Source of the DNA: Curtobacterium sp. MCJR17_020
GTDB taxonomy: Bacteria; Actinomycetota; Actinomycetes; Actinomycetales; Microbacteriaceae
DNA length: 64,000 nt
Direction: 5' to 3'
Assembly (NCBI RefSeq): GCF_003234365.2
Contig: NZ_CP126260.1
Span: 3,348,001-3,412,000, forward strand
Shown here: piece after piece, positions 51,249-60,040 of the stretch
Numbering within the stretch: position 1 is the stretch's first letter
Layout of the letters: each line of letters opens with the position of its first letter
Position numbers and translations under genes: made by a program
The notes under the pieces: generated by a model
What the model saw: only the letters and a program-made list of their open reading frames with translations
Told to the model about the DNA's origin: nothing
Databases searched by the model: none

Positions 51249-52166
51249 TCACCGGCCGCCGAGGCCGCTGGTGACGATGCCCTTGACGAGGTGCTTCTGC
51301 AACAGGACGAGCAGGATCACGGTGGGCAGCATCGAGATCACCGACGCCGCCATCACGAGGTTCCACTCGGAGCCCTGCTGGCCGAAGAACTGCTGCAGGC
51401 CGAGTGGGATGGTGCCCCGGGCCTCGACGTCGTTGACGATGACGAGGGGCCAGAGGAACGAGTTCCAGTACGAGATGAACGAGAACACCGCGAGGACGGC
51501 CATGGTCGGTCGGGCGAGCGGCATCATCACCGAGAAGAAGGTCCGGATCGCACCGGCTCCGTCGACCCGGGCGGCGTCGTCGAGTTCCTGCGGCACGGTC
51601 AGGAAGAACTGCCGGACCAGGAACGCGCCGAGGGCCGTGAACGCCCACGGGATGATGAGCGCCTGGAACGTGTCGACCCAGCCGAAGCCCTGCATCATCA
51701 CGTACATCGGGATGACGAGGACGTCCTGCGGGATCATCAGCGTGACGAGGAACAGCAGGAACACCGTGTTCCGGCCGCGCCAGCGCAACCGTGAGAACGC
51801 GTACCCGGAGAGCACGGCCACGGCGACGTTGATGGCCGTCCCGACCGCAGCGACGAACACGCCGTTGAGGATGAAGCGGGCGAACGGCAGGTAGGTGAAC
51901 GCCTGCACGTAGTTGTCCCACTCGAGCGAGCGACCCCAGAGCGTCGGCGGGGTGGTGAACACCTGGTCGGCGGGCTTGAGGCTCGTCGCGACCATGTAGA
52001 TGAGCGGCGAGACGAACAGGAGTGTGACGAGGCAGAGCAGGGCGTACCCGATCGCGTGCCGGACCCGCCCCGGTCGTGGCGCGGACTTCGTCCTGGCGAC
52101 GGCACGGGGGTTGACCGTTCGGTTCGACGTCGTGGCAGCGACGTGCCCGCGGACCGCTTCACTCAT
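51249..52166 (-). CDS. sugar ABC transporter permease, MalG/LacG-like
   Basis: 305 residues, six hydrophobic segments. EAA motif at DDAARVDGAGAIRTFFSVMMPLARP. Start ATG 52166 overlaps the other permease by 8 bases. N-terminal cytoplasmic extension is Arg-rich. The matching ATPase is not in the locus, so a shared MsiK-type ATPase is likely. Confidence 0.93.
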   Translation of the reverse strand: MSEAVRGHVAATTSNRTVNPRAVARTKSAPRPGRVRHAIGYALLCLVTLLFVSPLIYMVATSLKPADQVFTTPPTLWGRSLEWDNYVQAFTYLPFARFILNGVFVAAVGTAINVAVAVLSGYAFSRLRWRGRNTVFLLFLVTLMIPQDVLVIPMYVMMQGFGWVDTFQALIIPWAFTALGAFLVRQFFLTVPQELDDAARVDGAGAIRTFFSVMMPLARPTMAVLAVFSFISYWNSFLWPLVIVNDVEARGTIPLGLQQFFGQQGSEWNLVMAASVISMLPTVILLVLLQKHLVKGIVTSGLGGR

Positions 52167-53136
52167 AGTGCACCCACCGCTTCTGCCCGAGGAACTGGAC
52201 AGCTGTGATCCCGAGGATGATGACGAACAGCACCCAGGCGCCGGCCGAGGCAAGACCGAGCTGCTGGTTCTGGAAGCCGGTGTTGTAGATGTACTGCACG
52301 AGGGTCTCCGTCGCGGTGCCCGGGCCGCCCTTGGTGAGGACGAACGGCTGCACGAACACCTGGAACGAGGTGATCAGCGTCATCATCGTCGCGAAGAACA
52401 CAGACGGCGAGATGAGCGGGAACTTGATGGCCCAGAAGGTCTGCCAGGCGTTCGCGCCGTCGAGCTGCGAGGCCTCGATCTGGTTCTCCGGCACGGCGTC
52501 GAGCGCCGCCGAGAAGATCAGCATGTTGTAGCCGAAGCCCTGCCACACGCTCATCGCGACGATGGCGAGCATCGCCCAGTGCTCGTCGGCGAGGAAGTTC
52601 GGCGCGTGCACGCCCACGGTGGACTGCAGTGACGCGTCGATCGCCCCACCGGGCTGGTACAGCATCCGCCACACCACGACGTTCGCGACGATCGGCGTGA
52701 TGGTCGGGATGAAGAACAGGACGCGGAAGACGTGCCGGCCGGCGATCCGCGGCGTCAGCCAGGCGGCGAGCCCGAGCGACACGACCAGGTTGAGGGGCAC
52801 GTAGAGCACCACGAACAGCGCCGTGTTGAGGGCGACGGTGCGGAAGACCGGGTCGGCGAAGAGCCGGGTGTAGTTCTCGATGCCGGCCCAGCTGCGCTCG
52901 CCGAGCATGGGCCAGTTCATGAAGCTGACGACGAGTGAGGCGACGATCGGGAACGCCGTGAAGACGACGAGTCCGATCGAGTGCGGTGCCGCGAACGCGG
53001 CGCCCCACCAGGAGCGGCGCCCGAGCGCGCTCGTGTCCTCGCTGTCCTTCCGCCGCGGGGTGGCGGCTCCGACCGCGATCGCGGTCGCGACCGCGGGGAC
53101 GGCCGCTTCGGCCGGTGGGTCCTGGATGGTGGTCAT
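52159..53136 (-). CDS. sugar ABC transporter permease, MalF/LacF-like
   Basis: 325 residues. Six hydrophobic segments and an EAA motif at EASQLDGANAWQTFWAIKFPLISP. ATG 53136 (MTTIQDPPAE) follows GAGGAGGTCG. The 108-bp gap to the binding-protein gene contains a hairpin. Confidence 0.93.
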   Translation of the reverse strand: MTTIQDPPAEAAVPAVATAIAVGAATPRRKDSEDTSALGRRSWWGAAFAAPHSIGLVVFTAFPIVASLVVSFMNWPMLGERSWAGIENYTRLFADPVFRTVALNTALFVVLYVPLNLVVSLGLAAWLTPRIAGRHVFRVLFFIPTITPIVANVVVWRMLYQPGGAIDASLQSTVGVHAPNFLADEHWAMLAIVAMSVWQGFGYNMLIFSAALDAVPENQIEASQLDGANAWQTFWAIKFPLISPSVFFATMMTLITSFQVFVQPFVLTKGGPGTATETLVQYIYNTGFQNQQLGLASAGAWVLFVIILGITAVQFLGQKRWVHYE

Positions 53137-53185
53137 GCGACGACCTCCTCGTCGTTCGCGCGGTCCTGAACAGGGGATGGATCGG

Positions 53186-53223
53186 ACGGGAGGCCCGTGG
53201 CGGGGCCGCAACGGGCCTCCCGT
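53186..53223 (-). terminator. intercistronic hairpin between binding protein and permease genes
   Basis: An 18-bp stem with one mismatch (53186-53203 with 53206-53223), GGGAGGCCCGTGGC family. It lies inside the leftward fucose operon and could attenuate permease expression relative to the binding protein. Confidence 0.65.
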
Positions 53224-53244
53224 GGCGATCACTGGTTCAGCTGG

Positions 53245-54483
53245 TCACTGCGTGCCGAGCTGGCCGGCGATGGAGGACATCGTCTCCTTGCCGGAGGTCT
53301 GCCCGTTCACCGCCTGCAGGGCGTACTGCGTGAACAGCTGGGAGAGCTGGTCGCTCTGCTTGTTCCCGAGGAGCGGCGAGGACTTCGCGAGTCCCGCCTT
53401 GAGCGCGGCCTCGGCGCCGTCGATGCCGGCGCTCGAGTACCACGCCGACTGGGCAGCGGTGCGGCCGGGGAAGGCTCGTCCCGCTTCGGCGAGCGACGTC
53501 AGGACCTTCTCGCTGGTCATCGTCTGGACGGCCTTGAACGCCTGCTCCGGGTACTTGCACTGCTTCGAGACACCGAAGCCGGAGCCGGCGGCGAAGGTCG
53601 ACGGGCCGGACGTCCCCGCGGGGAGCGTCGTGACCCCGAGGTCGAACTTCACCTTGGCCTTCTGGCTGATGAGCGACCACGGACCGTCGGTGTACATCGC
53701 GACCTTGCCGGCGGCGAAGTCGTTGCCCGGCGTCGACGCGTCCGACGACGCCTGCGTCGCGTAGCCCTTCTCCACCAGTGTCGAGAGCCAGTCGAGGCCG
53801 TCCGCGAACTTCGCGTTCGACGCGTCGAGCTCGCCGTCGGACGTGATCACCCGGCCACCGTTGTAGCCGTAGACCATCGACTCGAGGTTGAGGTCGCCCA
53901 CCGTCGAACCGAACATGGTGACGCCCTTCGCCTTGAGCGCGGCGCCCGCCGCCTCGAAGTCGTCGACGGTCCATCCCGGCTTCGGCTCGGCCACGCCGGC
54001 CTTCGTGAAGACGTCCTTGTTGTAGAACATCATGATGGGCCCGGTGTCGTAGGGCAGGCCGTAGAGCTTCCCGTCGACCTTCATGCCGTCGAGCGCGGTG
54101 CTGTCGAACGCGGACAGGTCGGTGCCGTCCTGCTTCGCGAGGTCGTCGAGCGGCAGCAGCGACGACGTGTAGTTCGCGGTGCGGAGCGACTGCATGCTCA
54201 CGACGCACTGGGCGCCGCCCGCGCTCAACTGCGTGCTGAGCTTCGTGAAGTAGTTCTCGAACGGCGCGCCCTGGATCGTCAGGGTGATGTCGTCCTCGCT
54301 CTTCACGGTGTCGGCGACCTTCTGCCAGGCGGCTTTGTCCTCCTTCCCGGCGATCCACATGGACCAGGTCAGGGCGTCCTTCGACTGGCTTCCACCGGCA
54401 CTGCTGCCGGAGGAACAGCCGGTGAGCACGAGGGCCGCGGCAGCTGCTGCCGCGAGCCCGGTGATGATGCGTCGTCGTTGCAT
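53245..54483 (-). CDS. sugar ABC transporter substrate-binding lipoprotein
   Basis: 412 residues, SBP_bac_1 fold. Signal peptide with lipobox VLTGC near residue 23; YGLPYDTGPIMMFYNKDVF is the typical hinge region. In this context it likely binds fucosylated oligosaccharides or L-fucose. 59 bp downstream of the dehydratase gene. Confidence 0.92.
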   Translation of the reverse strand: MQRRRIITGLAAAAAAALVLTGCSSGSSAGGSQSKDALTWSMWIAGKEDKAAWQKVADTVKSEDDITLTIQGAPFENYFTKLSTQLSAGGAQCVVSMQSLRTANYTSSLLPLDDLAKQDGTDLSAFDSTALDGMKVDGKLYGLPYDTGPIMMFYNKDVFTKAGVAEPKPGWTVDDFEAAGAALKAKGVTMFGSTVGDLNLESMVYGYNGGRVITSDGELDASNAKFADGLDWLSTLVEKGYATQASSDASTPGNDFAAGKVAMYTDGPWSLISQKAKVKFDLGVTTLPAGTSGPSTFAAGSGFGVSKQCKYPEQAFKAVQTMTSEKVLTSLAEAGRAFPGRTAAQSAWYSSAGIDGAEAALKAGLAKSSPLLGNKQSDQLSQLFTQYALQAVNGQTSGKETMSSIAGQLGTQ

Positions 54484-54542
54484 CGGAGTCTCCACTTCGT
54501 CGTGGTGATGGGGTGTGTGGGGTGGATTGCTGGCTTGCTGGA

Positions 54543-55880
54543 TCAGGCGACGCGGACCGCGTCGGGGACCGTCTCCGCGTCGACGACGGCCCAGGCCGGG
54601 CCGTCCGGGAACGCGTAGGCGTCGAGGGAGTCGGCGAGCATCTCGGTGCCGGCTCCCGGAGCGGTCGGCGGCCAGTAGCGGCCGCCGTGGACGTCCACCG
54701 GGGTCACGAAGTGCTCGTGCAGGTGGTCGACGAACTCGATGCACCGGGTGTCGAGGTCGCCGGTCAGCGCGACGGCGTCGAACATCGACAGGTGCTGCAC
54801 CGCTTCGCACAGGCCGACCCCGCCGGCGTGCGGGCACACCCGGACGCCGTGCTTCGCGGCGAGCAGCAGGATCGCGAGGTTCTCGTTGACCCCCGCGACC
54901 CGGGTGGCGTCGATCTGCAGCACCGACATCGACCGGGCCTGGATGAGCTGCTTCGCGATCACCCGGTTGGCCATGTGCTCGCCGGTCGCGACCGGGATCG
55001 GGGCGATGCGCCGGGCGATCTCGGCGTGCCCGAGGACGTCGTCGGGGCTCGTGGGTTCCTCGACCCAGGCGAGGTCGAACGGGCTCAGCCGTTCGATCCA
55101 GCGGACGGCCTCGTCGACGTCCCACCGCTGGTTGGCGTCGACCGCGATCCGGATGTCGGGGCCGACCGTGGCGCGGGCGATGCCCATCCGTCGGACGTCT
55201 TCGTCGACGTCGCCGCCGACCTTGAGCTTGATCTGCTCGAAGCCCTCGTCGACGGCCTCGCGGCAGAGCCGGGCGAGCTTCTCGTCGTCGTAGCCGAGCC
55301 AGCCCGGGGTGGTCGTGTACGCCTGGTAGCCCTGCGCTTCGAGCCGGGCCCGACGGGTCGCACGGTGCGGTTCGGCGGCCCGGAACAGCTCGAGCGCCTC
55401 GTCCGCGGTGATCGCGTCGGTGAGGTACCGGAAGTCCACCAGGTCGACGAGCTCCTCGGGACTCAGGTCCGCCAGCAGCGCCCACAGCGGCTGTCCCGCG
55501 CGCTTGGCTCGGAGGTCCCAGAGCGCGTTCACCACGGCGCCGATCGCCATGTGCATGACGCCCTTCTCCGGGCCGAGCCAGCGCAGCTGCGAGTCGTGGA
55601 CCATCGCGCGCCAGGTGCCGCCCATGTCGGCGAGGACCGCTTCGGCGTCGGCGCCGACGACGTGCCCGCGCAGGGCGGCGATCGCGGCTTCCTGCACCTC
55701 GTTGCCGCGGCCGATCGTGAACACGAAGCCCGTGCCGACGTGTCCGTCCAGGGCGTCGGTCGTGATCTCGACGTACGCGGCGGAGTAGTCGGGCGCGGGG
55801 TTCATGGCGTCGGATCCGTCGTGCTCCCGAGAGGTCGGGAAGCGGATGTCGCGCACGTGCAGACCGGTGATGCGGCTCAT
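54543..55880 (-). CDS. fucD: L-fuconate dehydratase
   Basis: 445 residues, mandelate-racemase-type enolase superfamily. Long N-terminal capping domain (TGLHVRDIRFPTS, MNPAPDYSAAYVEI), IKLKVGGD with the catalytic KxK lysine (about 218-220), metal ligands in AVDANQRWD, WVEEPTSPDD and ATGEHMANR, and PHAGGVGLCEAVQHLSM with the catalytic histidine. Length and motifs match FucD, which dehydrates L-fuconate to 2-keto-3-deoxy-L-fuconate. First gene of the leftward operon. Confidence 0.92.
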   Translation of the reverse strand: MSRITGLHVRDIRFPTSREHDGSDAMNPAPDYSAAYVEITTDALDGHVGTGFVFTIGRGNEVQEAAIAALRGHVVGADAEAVLADMGGTWRAMVHDSQLRWLGPEKGVMHMAIGAVVNALWDLRAKRAGQPLWALLADLSPEELVDLVDFRYLTDAITADEALELFRAAEPHRATRRARLEAQGYQAYTTTPGWLGYDDEKLARLCREAVDEGFEQIKLKVGGDVDEDVRRMGIARATVGPDIRIAVDANQRWDVDEAVRWIERLSPFDLAWVEEPTSPDDVLGHAEIARRIAPIPVATGEHMANRVIAKQLIQARSMSVLQIDATRVAGVNENLAILLLAAKHGVRVCPHAGGVGLCEAVQHLSMFDAVALTGDLDTRCIEFVDHLHEHFVTPVDVHGGRYWPPTAPGAGTEMLADSLDAYAFPDGPAWAVVDAETVPDAVRVA

Positions 55881-55922
55881 TCGTGTCTCCTGCCGTCCGG
55901 TCTCCGTCGACCGAACGAGGCA

Positions 55923-55951
55923 ATCAAAACATCGGATGTCTCGCGCGTCAA
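55923..55951 (-). promoter_or_regulatory. fucD promoter with operator, site 3
   Basis: On the minus strand TTGACG (55951-55946), 17 bp, TTTGAT (55928-55923); the spacer contains the near-palindrome ACATCGGATGT (55929-55939). Occupation by the FadR-type regulator would block transcription of the whole leftward operon. Confidence 0.65.
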
Positions 55952-56035
55952 GAGAACTCTTCGTCACGTTCAGGTCTCGAACGGGGCCGAGTCGTCGGAT
56001 GGCTGCACAGATTGCGACCGGGCCACCGCTCGAGG

Positions 56036-56106
56036 CGAGTCTCGGGGTCAGCGACAGTTCTCGCGCTCCGCGGCCCGTGAGGTGTCGCTCAGCGCGAGAC
56101 TCGGGG
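56036..56106. repeat. CGAGACTCGGG repeat module, right of the fucose locus
   Basis: CGAGTCTCGGGG (56036-56047) and CGAGACTCGGGG (56095-56106) enclose AGCGACA/TGTCGCT arms. Aligned in reverse orientation it resembles 44681-44750, including the CTGAGCGAC and TGTCGC segments. It lies just downstream of the TetR gene. Confidence 0.7.
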
Positions 56107-56120
56107 CGCCGCCACGCGTC

Positions 56121-56705
56121 TCAGGCGGAGGCGAGCCGGCCCATCTCGGCCACCACGCCGCGGAGGCGGTCCGCCAGCTCATCGCGCGAGCCGTCGGCGA
56201 AGCGATGTGCCGACTCGATGAGCGCCGCCATGACGAGTGTCACCGCGGTCCGTGCGGAGTCGACGTCGGTGCGCTCGGCGGCGACCGTGAACACGGCGAG
56301 CCGGGCACGCGCCATCCACTGCAGCATCGCGGGCACCATCTCCGGTCGCGCCTGCACGAGTTCCTTCATGCGGCGGCGGTCCGCGGGCAGTGTCACCGTC
56401 CGGGCGACGAGGTCGCAGAGGTCCGACACGAGCGGGCCCTCGGCGGTCAGGAACGCCTGCCGTGCCGCCTCGGGCACCGAGCTCTCGGGGAGTCCGAGTG
56501 CTGCGTCGCCCTTCGACGGGAAGTAGTTGAAGAAGGTGCGGGGCGAGACGCCGGCGCCGGCGCAGATCTCCTCGACCGTGACGCCGGCCAGGCCCCGGTC
56601 GGAGACCAGCGCCAGCGCGGCCTGGTGGATCGCGTGCCGGGTCTGCTGCTTCTTGCGTTCCCGCAGGCCGCTGTCGCCTGCCGGGTGCGATTCGATCGTG
56701 CTCAC
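56121..56705 (-). CDS. TetR-family regulator of the MFS gene
   Basis: 194 residues. HTH: KQQTRHAIHQAALALVSDRGLAGVTVEEICAGAGVSPRTFFNYFPSKGDAAL (about 19-70). C-terminal domain matches TetR_C_17-like pump repressors by general pattern only. GTG start after AGGAG. Downstream of the MFS gene on the same strand, separated by a 9-bp hairpin. Likely binds the two TTGC-N7-GCAA sites. Confidence 0.9.
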   Translation of the reverse strand: MSTIESHPAGDSGLRERKKQQTRHAIHQAALALVSDRGLAGVTVEEICAGAGVSPRTFFNYFPSKGDAALGLPESSVPEAARQAFLTAEGPLVSDLCDLVARTVTLPADRRRMKELVQARPEMVPAMLQWMARARLAVFTVAAERTDVDSARTAVTLVMAALIESAHRFADGSRDELADRLRGVVAEMGRLASA

Positions 56706-56724
56706 TGCTGCTCCTGGTGCGGGT

Positions 56725-56756
56725 CGGGGCCTCCCGTCTGGTGACGAGAGGCCCCG
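56725..56756 (-). terminator. hairpin between MFS and TetR genes
   Basis: CGGGGCCTC (56725-56733) pairs with GAGGCCCCG (56748-56756), 11 bp downstream of the MFS stop. Confidence 0.55.
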
Positions 56757-56766
56757 GTGGCCGGTC

Positions 56767-58821
56767 CTACGCGCGGTCCCGCTGCACGGGGATCGATCCG
56801 GTGACGGGTGCCGTGGGCGACCCCATCGTGTCGGCCGCCTTGACGGCCTGCACCTCGAGGTCGTCGGCGGTGCCGGCCTGGTCGGCCTGCTCCTGCAGGG
56901 CCGAGCTCTTGCGGAGCGGCGGCGCCTTGAAGAACCAGCTGAGGATGAACGCCAGCAGGATCACGGCGAAGCCGACCCAGTAGACGGTCACGGCCGACGC
57001 GTTGAAGCCGGTCATGAACGGCTTGGTCAGTGCCGGGGTCGCACCGTTGAGGTAGGACGTGTCGCTCGTCTCGCTGCTCGAGCTGCTGCCGTCGCCGGCC
57101 CCCTTGTCGATCTGCTTCGACAGTTCGGGGGCGAGCTCACCGACCCAGTACGAGCGCTGTGAGGCGTCCGACCAGTCGACCACGAGCTTGCCGTCCTGCA
57201 CGCTGGCGTGCGCCTTGTCGGCTGCGGCGGTGAGGGCCTGCTGCTGCACGGCCTCCGGCGCACCGGCCGTCGCCGTGGTGACCTGCGCCGTGGCCTGGTC
57301 GAGGCCGGACTGCACCTGCGACTTGACCGGGGTGACGATCGGGTTCCAGATCTGCTCCATGACCCCCGCGTTCGCCTTCGCCGTGGCCACGGTCGGGTTC
57401 AGGGCGGCGTCGAGCGCACCGGACAGGTTCTCCTGGTCCGCGGTGGCGTGCAGGATGTTCGCCGGCATGATCGAGAACAGGACGCTGAGCAGCACCGCCG
57501 TACCGAGCGTTCCACCGATCTGGCGGAAGAACGTGGCGGACGACGTCGCCACACCCATGTCCCGCGGCTGCACGGAGTTCTGCGAGGCGAGGGTGATGCT
57601 CTGCATGAGCTGCCCGAGGCCGAGGCCGATCAGGAACATGCCGATCATCAGGAACCAGAGCGGCTTGTCGATCGTCATGAACGTCAGGACGACGTAGCCG
57701 ACCGAGACCAGGGCCGTGCCGATCACCGGGAAGATCCGGTAGCGACCGGTGCGGGCCACGATCTGCCCCGACGCGATCGAGGCGATCATCAGACCACCGA
57801 TCATCGGCAGGGTCGCGAAGCCGGACTCCGTCGGGGTCAGCCCCGTGACGATCTGCAGGTACAGCGGGATGGTCAGCATGGCGCCGAACATCGCGAAGCC
57901 GACCAGGAACCCGAGGATCGTGGCCATCGAGAAGGTGCCCGAACGGAAGAGCTTGAGCGGGATGATCGCGTCGTCCTTCATCAGGGTCTCGATCACCAGG
58001 AAGGCGACGAGTCCGAGCGCGCCGATCACGTAGCAGGCGATGGCGCCGGCCGATCCCCAACCCCAGGTGCGGCCCTGCTCGGCCACGAGCAGGAGCGGGA
58101 CGAGCGTCGCGATGACCGAGGTGGCACCCCACCAGTCGATGCGCGGCTTCGCCTTGGCGTCACCGAACTTCGGCAGGTGCAGGAAGGCGATGACCATCAG
58201 GAGCGCCGCGACGCCGATCGGCACGTTGATCAGGAAGACCCAGCGCCATCCGGTGACACCGAGGATCGTGCTCGCGCCGGCGAACAGGCCACCGATGAGC
58301 GGGCCGATGACGGACGAGATGCCGAAGACGGCCAGGAAGTAGCCCTGGTACTTGGCACGCTCACGCGGGGCGAGGATGTCACCCATGATCGCGAGCGGCA
58401 GCGACATCAGCGCACCGGCACCGAGGCCCTGGAAGGCACGGAACGCGGCGAGCATGATCATCGAGGTCGACATCGTCGAGAGCAGCGAGCCGAGGATGAA
58501 GACCGCGATGCCGAAGATGTAGAGCGGCCGGCGGCCGAAGACGTCGGAGAGCTTGCCGTAGATCGGCGTCGTGATGGTCGACGCGATCAGGTACGCGGTC
58601 GTGACCCACGCCTGCTGGTCGAGACCGTGCAGGTCGTCGCCGATGGTGCGGATCGCGGTGCCGACGATCGTCTGGTCGAGCGACGACAGGAACATGCCGG
58701 CCATGAGGCCGTAGATGACGAGCAGGATCTGACGGTGCGACATGATCGGCTTGCCCGGCGTGCTGGCCGGGGAGTCGTGTCGTCCGCGCGACACCTCGAC
58801 GGGTGCGGTGGCAGTAGACAT
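56767..58821 (-). CDS. MFS multidrug transporter, DHA2 type, with a large extracytoplasmic loop
   Basis: 684 residues, unusually long for the 14-TM group. TM1 motif MFLSSLDQTIVGTAIRTI, motif A GKLSDVFGRRPLYI, motif C GISSVIGPLIGGLF. Between the last two TM helices there is a polar insertion of about 165 residues (about 440-605), alanine/serine-rich with SSSSSETSDTS. AAGGA before ATG 58821. Twin operator-like sites lie upstream, and a TetR gene follows. Confidence 0.9.
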   Translation of the reverse strand: MSTATAPVEVSRGRHDSPASTPGKPIMSHRQILLVIYGLMAGMFLSSLDQTIVGTAIRTIGDDLHGLDQQAWVTTAYLIASTITTPIYGKLSDVFGRRPLYIFGIAVFILGSLLSTMSTSMIMLAAFRAFQGLGAGALMSLPLAIMGDILAPRERAKYQGYFLAVFGISSVIGPLIGGLFAGASTILGVTGWRWVFLINVPIGVAALLMVIAFLHLPKFGDAKAKPRIDWWGATSVIATLVPLLLVAEQGRTWGWGSAGAIACYVIGALGLVAFLVIETLMKDDAIIPLKLFRSGTFSMATILGFLVGFAMFGAMLTIPLYLQIVTGLTPTESGFATLPMIGGLMIASIASGQIVARTGRYRIFPVIGTALVSVGYVVLTFMTIDKPLWFLMIGMFLIGLGLGQLMQSITLASQNSVQPRDMGVATSSATFFRQIGGTLGTAVLLSVLFSIMPANILHATADQENLSGALDAALNPTVATAKANAGVMEQIWNPIVTPVKSQVQSGLDQATAQVTTATAGAPEAVQQQALTAAADKAHASVQDGKLVVDWSDASQRSYWVGELAPELSKQIDKGAGDGSSSSSETSDTSYLNGATPALTKPFMTGFNASAVTVYWVGFAVILLAFILSWFFKAPPLRKSSALQEQADQAGTADDLEVQAVKAADTMGSPTAPVTGSIPVQRDRA

Positions 58822-58908
58822 GGGGGTCCTTCAGGGGTGCGTGGTGGTCGTCGTGCGGGCAAGGGACGCCGGAGCGTGCGTGGCGGGCCGTCGAACGGCG
58901 GGTCAACC

Positions 58909-58923
58909 TTGCAGACGCTGCAA
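58909..58923. promoter_or_regulatory. TetR operator for MFS gene, site 1
   Basis: TTGCAGACGCTGCAA, a perfect 6-bp inverted repeat with a 3-bp centre; 88 bp upstream of the MFS start. Confidence 0.65.
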
Positions 58924-58942
58924 CTTTACATCACGAGCACCT

Positions 58943-58957
58943 TTGCCGCCAGCGCAA
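58943..58957. promoter_or_regulatory. TetR operator for MFS gene, site 2
   Basis: TTGCCGCCAGCGCAA, sharing TTGC-N7-GCAA with site 1; centres are 34 bp apart, the same as in the other TetR/MFS pair in this window. Confidence 0.6.
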
Positions 58958-59009
58958 ACTTGCCGTCCGTGCACGTTCGTGAACGGCTTCTCAGGTAGCG
59001 TCGTCGGCC

Positions 59010-59969
59010 ATGGGGAGAACTGCGTGGACGGACGTGCCGGCGATCCTGCGCGAACGGGTGGAGCAGACCCTCGGCGGAACGGCGACGACCACCGAGTCAC
59101 AGGAGGCCGGGTGGTCGCCGGGGAGTGCCGACCGAGTGGCCACGGCGACGGGGCGACGGGCGTTCGTCAAGACGGTCTCGCGATCGCGGAACGCCGATGC
59201 CTTCGACCTGCACCGCCGGGAAGCCCGGGTGGTGGCGCAGCTGCCGTCGACCGTGCAAGCGCCGCCCCTGCTGGACGCCTTCGACGCCACCGTGGACGGC
59301 GACGAGTGGGTCGTCCTCGTCCTCGAGGACGTCGCCGGCAGGCACCCCGGGGAATCGCTCAACGGCTCCGACACCGCGGCGGTGCTCGATGCGCTGGACA
59401 CCCTGCCGGCGGCCACCGGCGACCTCGGCACGCTCCCCCGGATCGCCGACGACCTGCGACACGAGTTCGGCGCCTGGGACCGGATGCTCGGCGACCCCAC
59501 CCTTGCCGATCGGGTCGCCGAGGTCGTGCCGGCGCACGTGCTCGCCGCCGGCCCCGCGTTCGCCAGCGCCGCCGCCCGGGCAGCGACCCTCGTCGACGGC
59601 GAGCACCTCGTGCACGCCGACTGCCGTGCCGACAACCTGCTCGTCGACGACTCCGGTGTCGTCTGGGTCGTGGACTGGCCGTGGGCGAGCATCGGCGCGC
59701 ACTGGCTCGACCCGCTGACCTACCTGAACGACACGCTCGTCCGCGGCGAGGACAGCGACGTCGAGCACCACCTCGCCACCCACGCGGTGTTCGCCGGTGT
59801 GCCTGCCACCACCGTCGACGCCGTGCTCGCCGGTCTCGCCGGTCTGTTCTTCGAGCACGCGCTGCCGCCGGCACCGCCGAACATGCCGACCATCCGTGAC
59901 TTCCAACGGCGCGAGGGTCTGGCCGCGGCGGAGTGGTTGCTCCGCAGGTGGGACACGACACCGCACTGA
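59010..59969 (+). CDS. aminoglycoside-phosphotransferase-family kinase
   Basis: 319 residues, APH/choline kinase fold: AFVKTVSRS (ATP lysine), VVLVLEDVAGRHPG (hinge), catalytic loop HADCRADNLLVDD (about 211-223) and metal-binding VVWVVDWPWASIG. The Brenner motif HxDxxxxN is kept as H-A-D-C-R-A-D-N. No resistance role can be inferred; small-molecule kinase of unknown substrate. Divergent from the MFS gene. Confidence 0.85.
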   Translation: MGRTAWTDVPAILRERVEQTLGGTATTTESQEAGWSPGSADRVATATGRRAFVKTVSRSRNADAFDLHRREARVVAQLPSTVQAPPLLDAFDATVDGDEWVVLVLEDVAGRHPGESLNGSDTAAVLDALDTLPAATGDLGTLPRIADDLRHEFGAWDRMLGDPTLADRVAEVVPAHVLAAGPAFASAAARAATLVDGEHLVHADCRADNLLVDDSGVVWVVDWPWASIGAHWLDPLTYLNDTLVRGEDSDVEHHLATHAVFAGVPATTVDAVLAGLAGLFFEHALPPAPPNMPTIRDFQRREGLAAAEWLLRRWDTTPH

Positions 59970-60040
59970 CGACGAACGACAGGCGTCGGGTACCCCGTCT
60001 GTCCAGCAAGCGCGGCACCACGGAGCGTACGGTCCCCCGC

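Noticed and set aside
59010..59969. Aminoglycoside resistance gene
   Set aside because: The kinase fold is shared by many small-molecule kinases and nothing specific to known resistance enzymes is visible.
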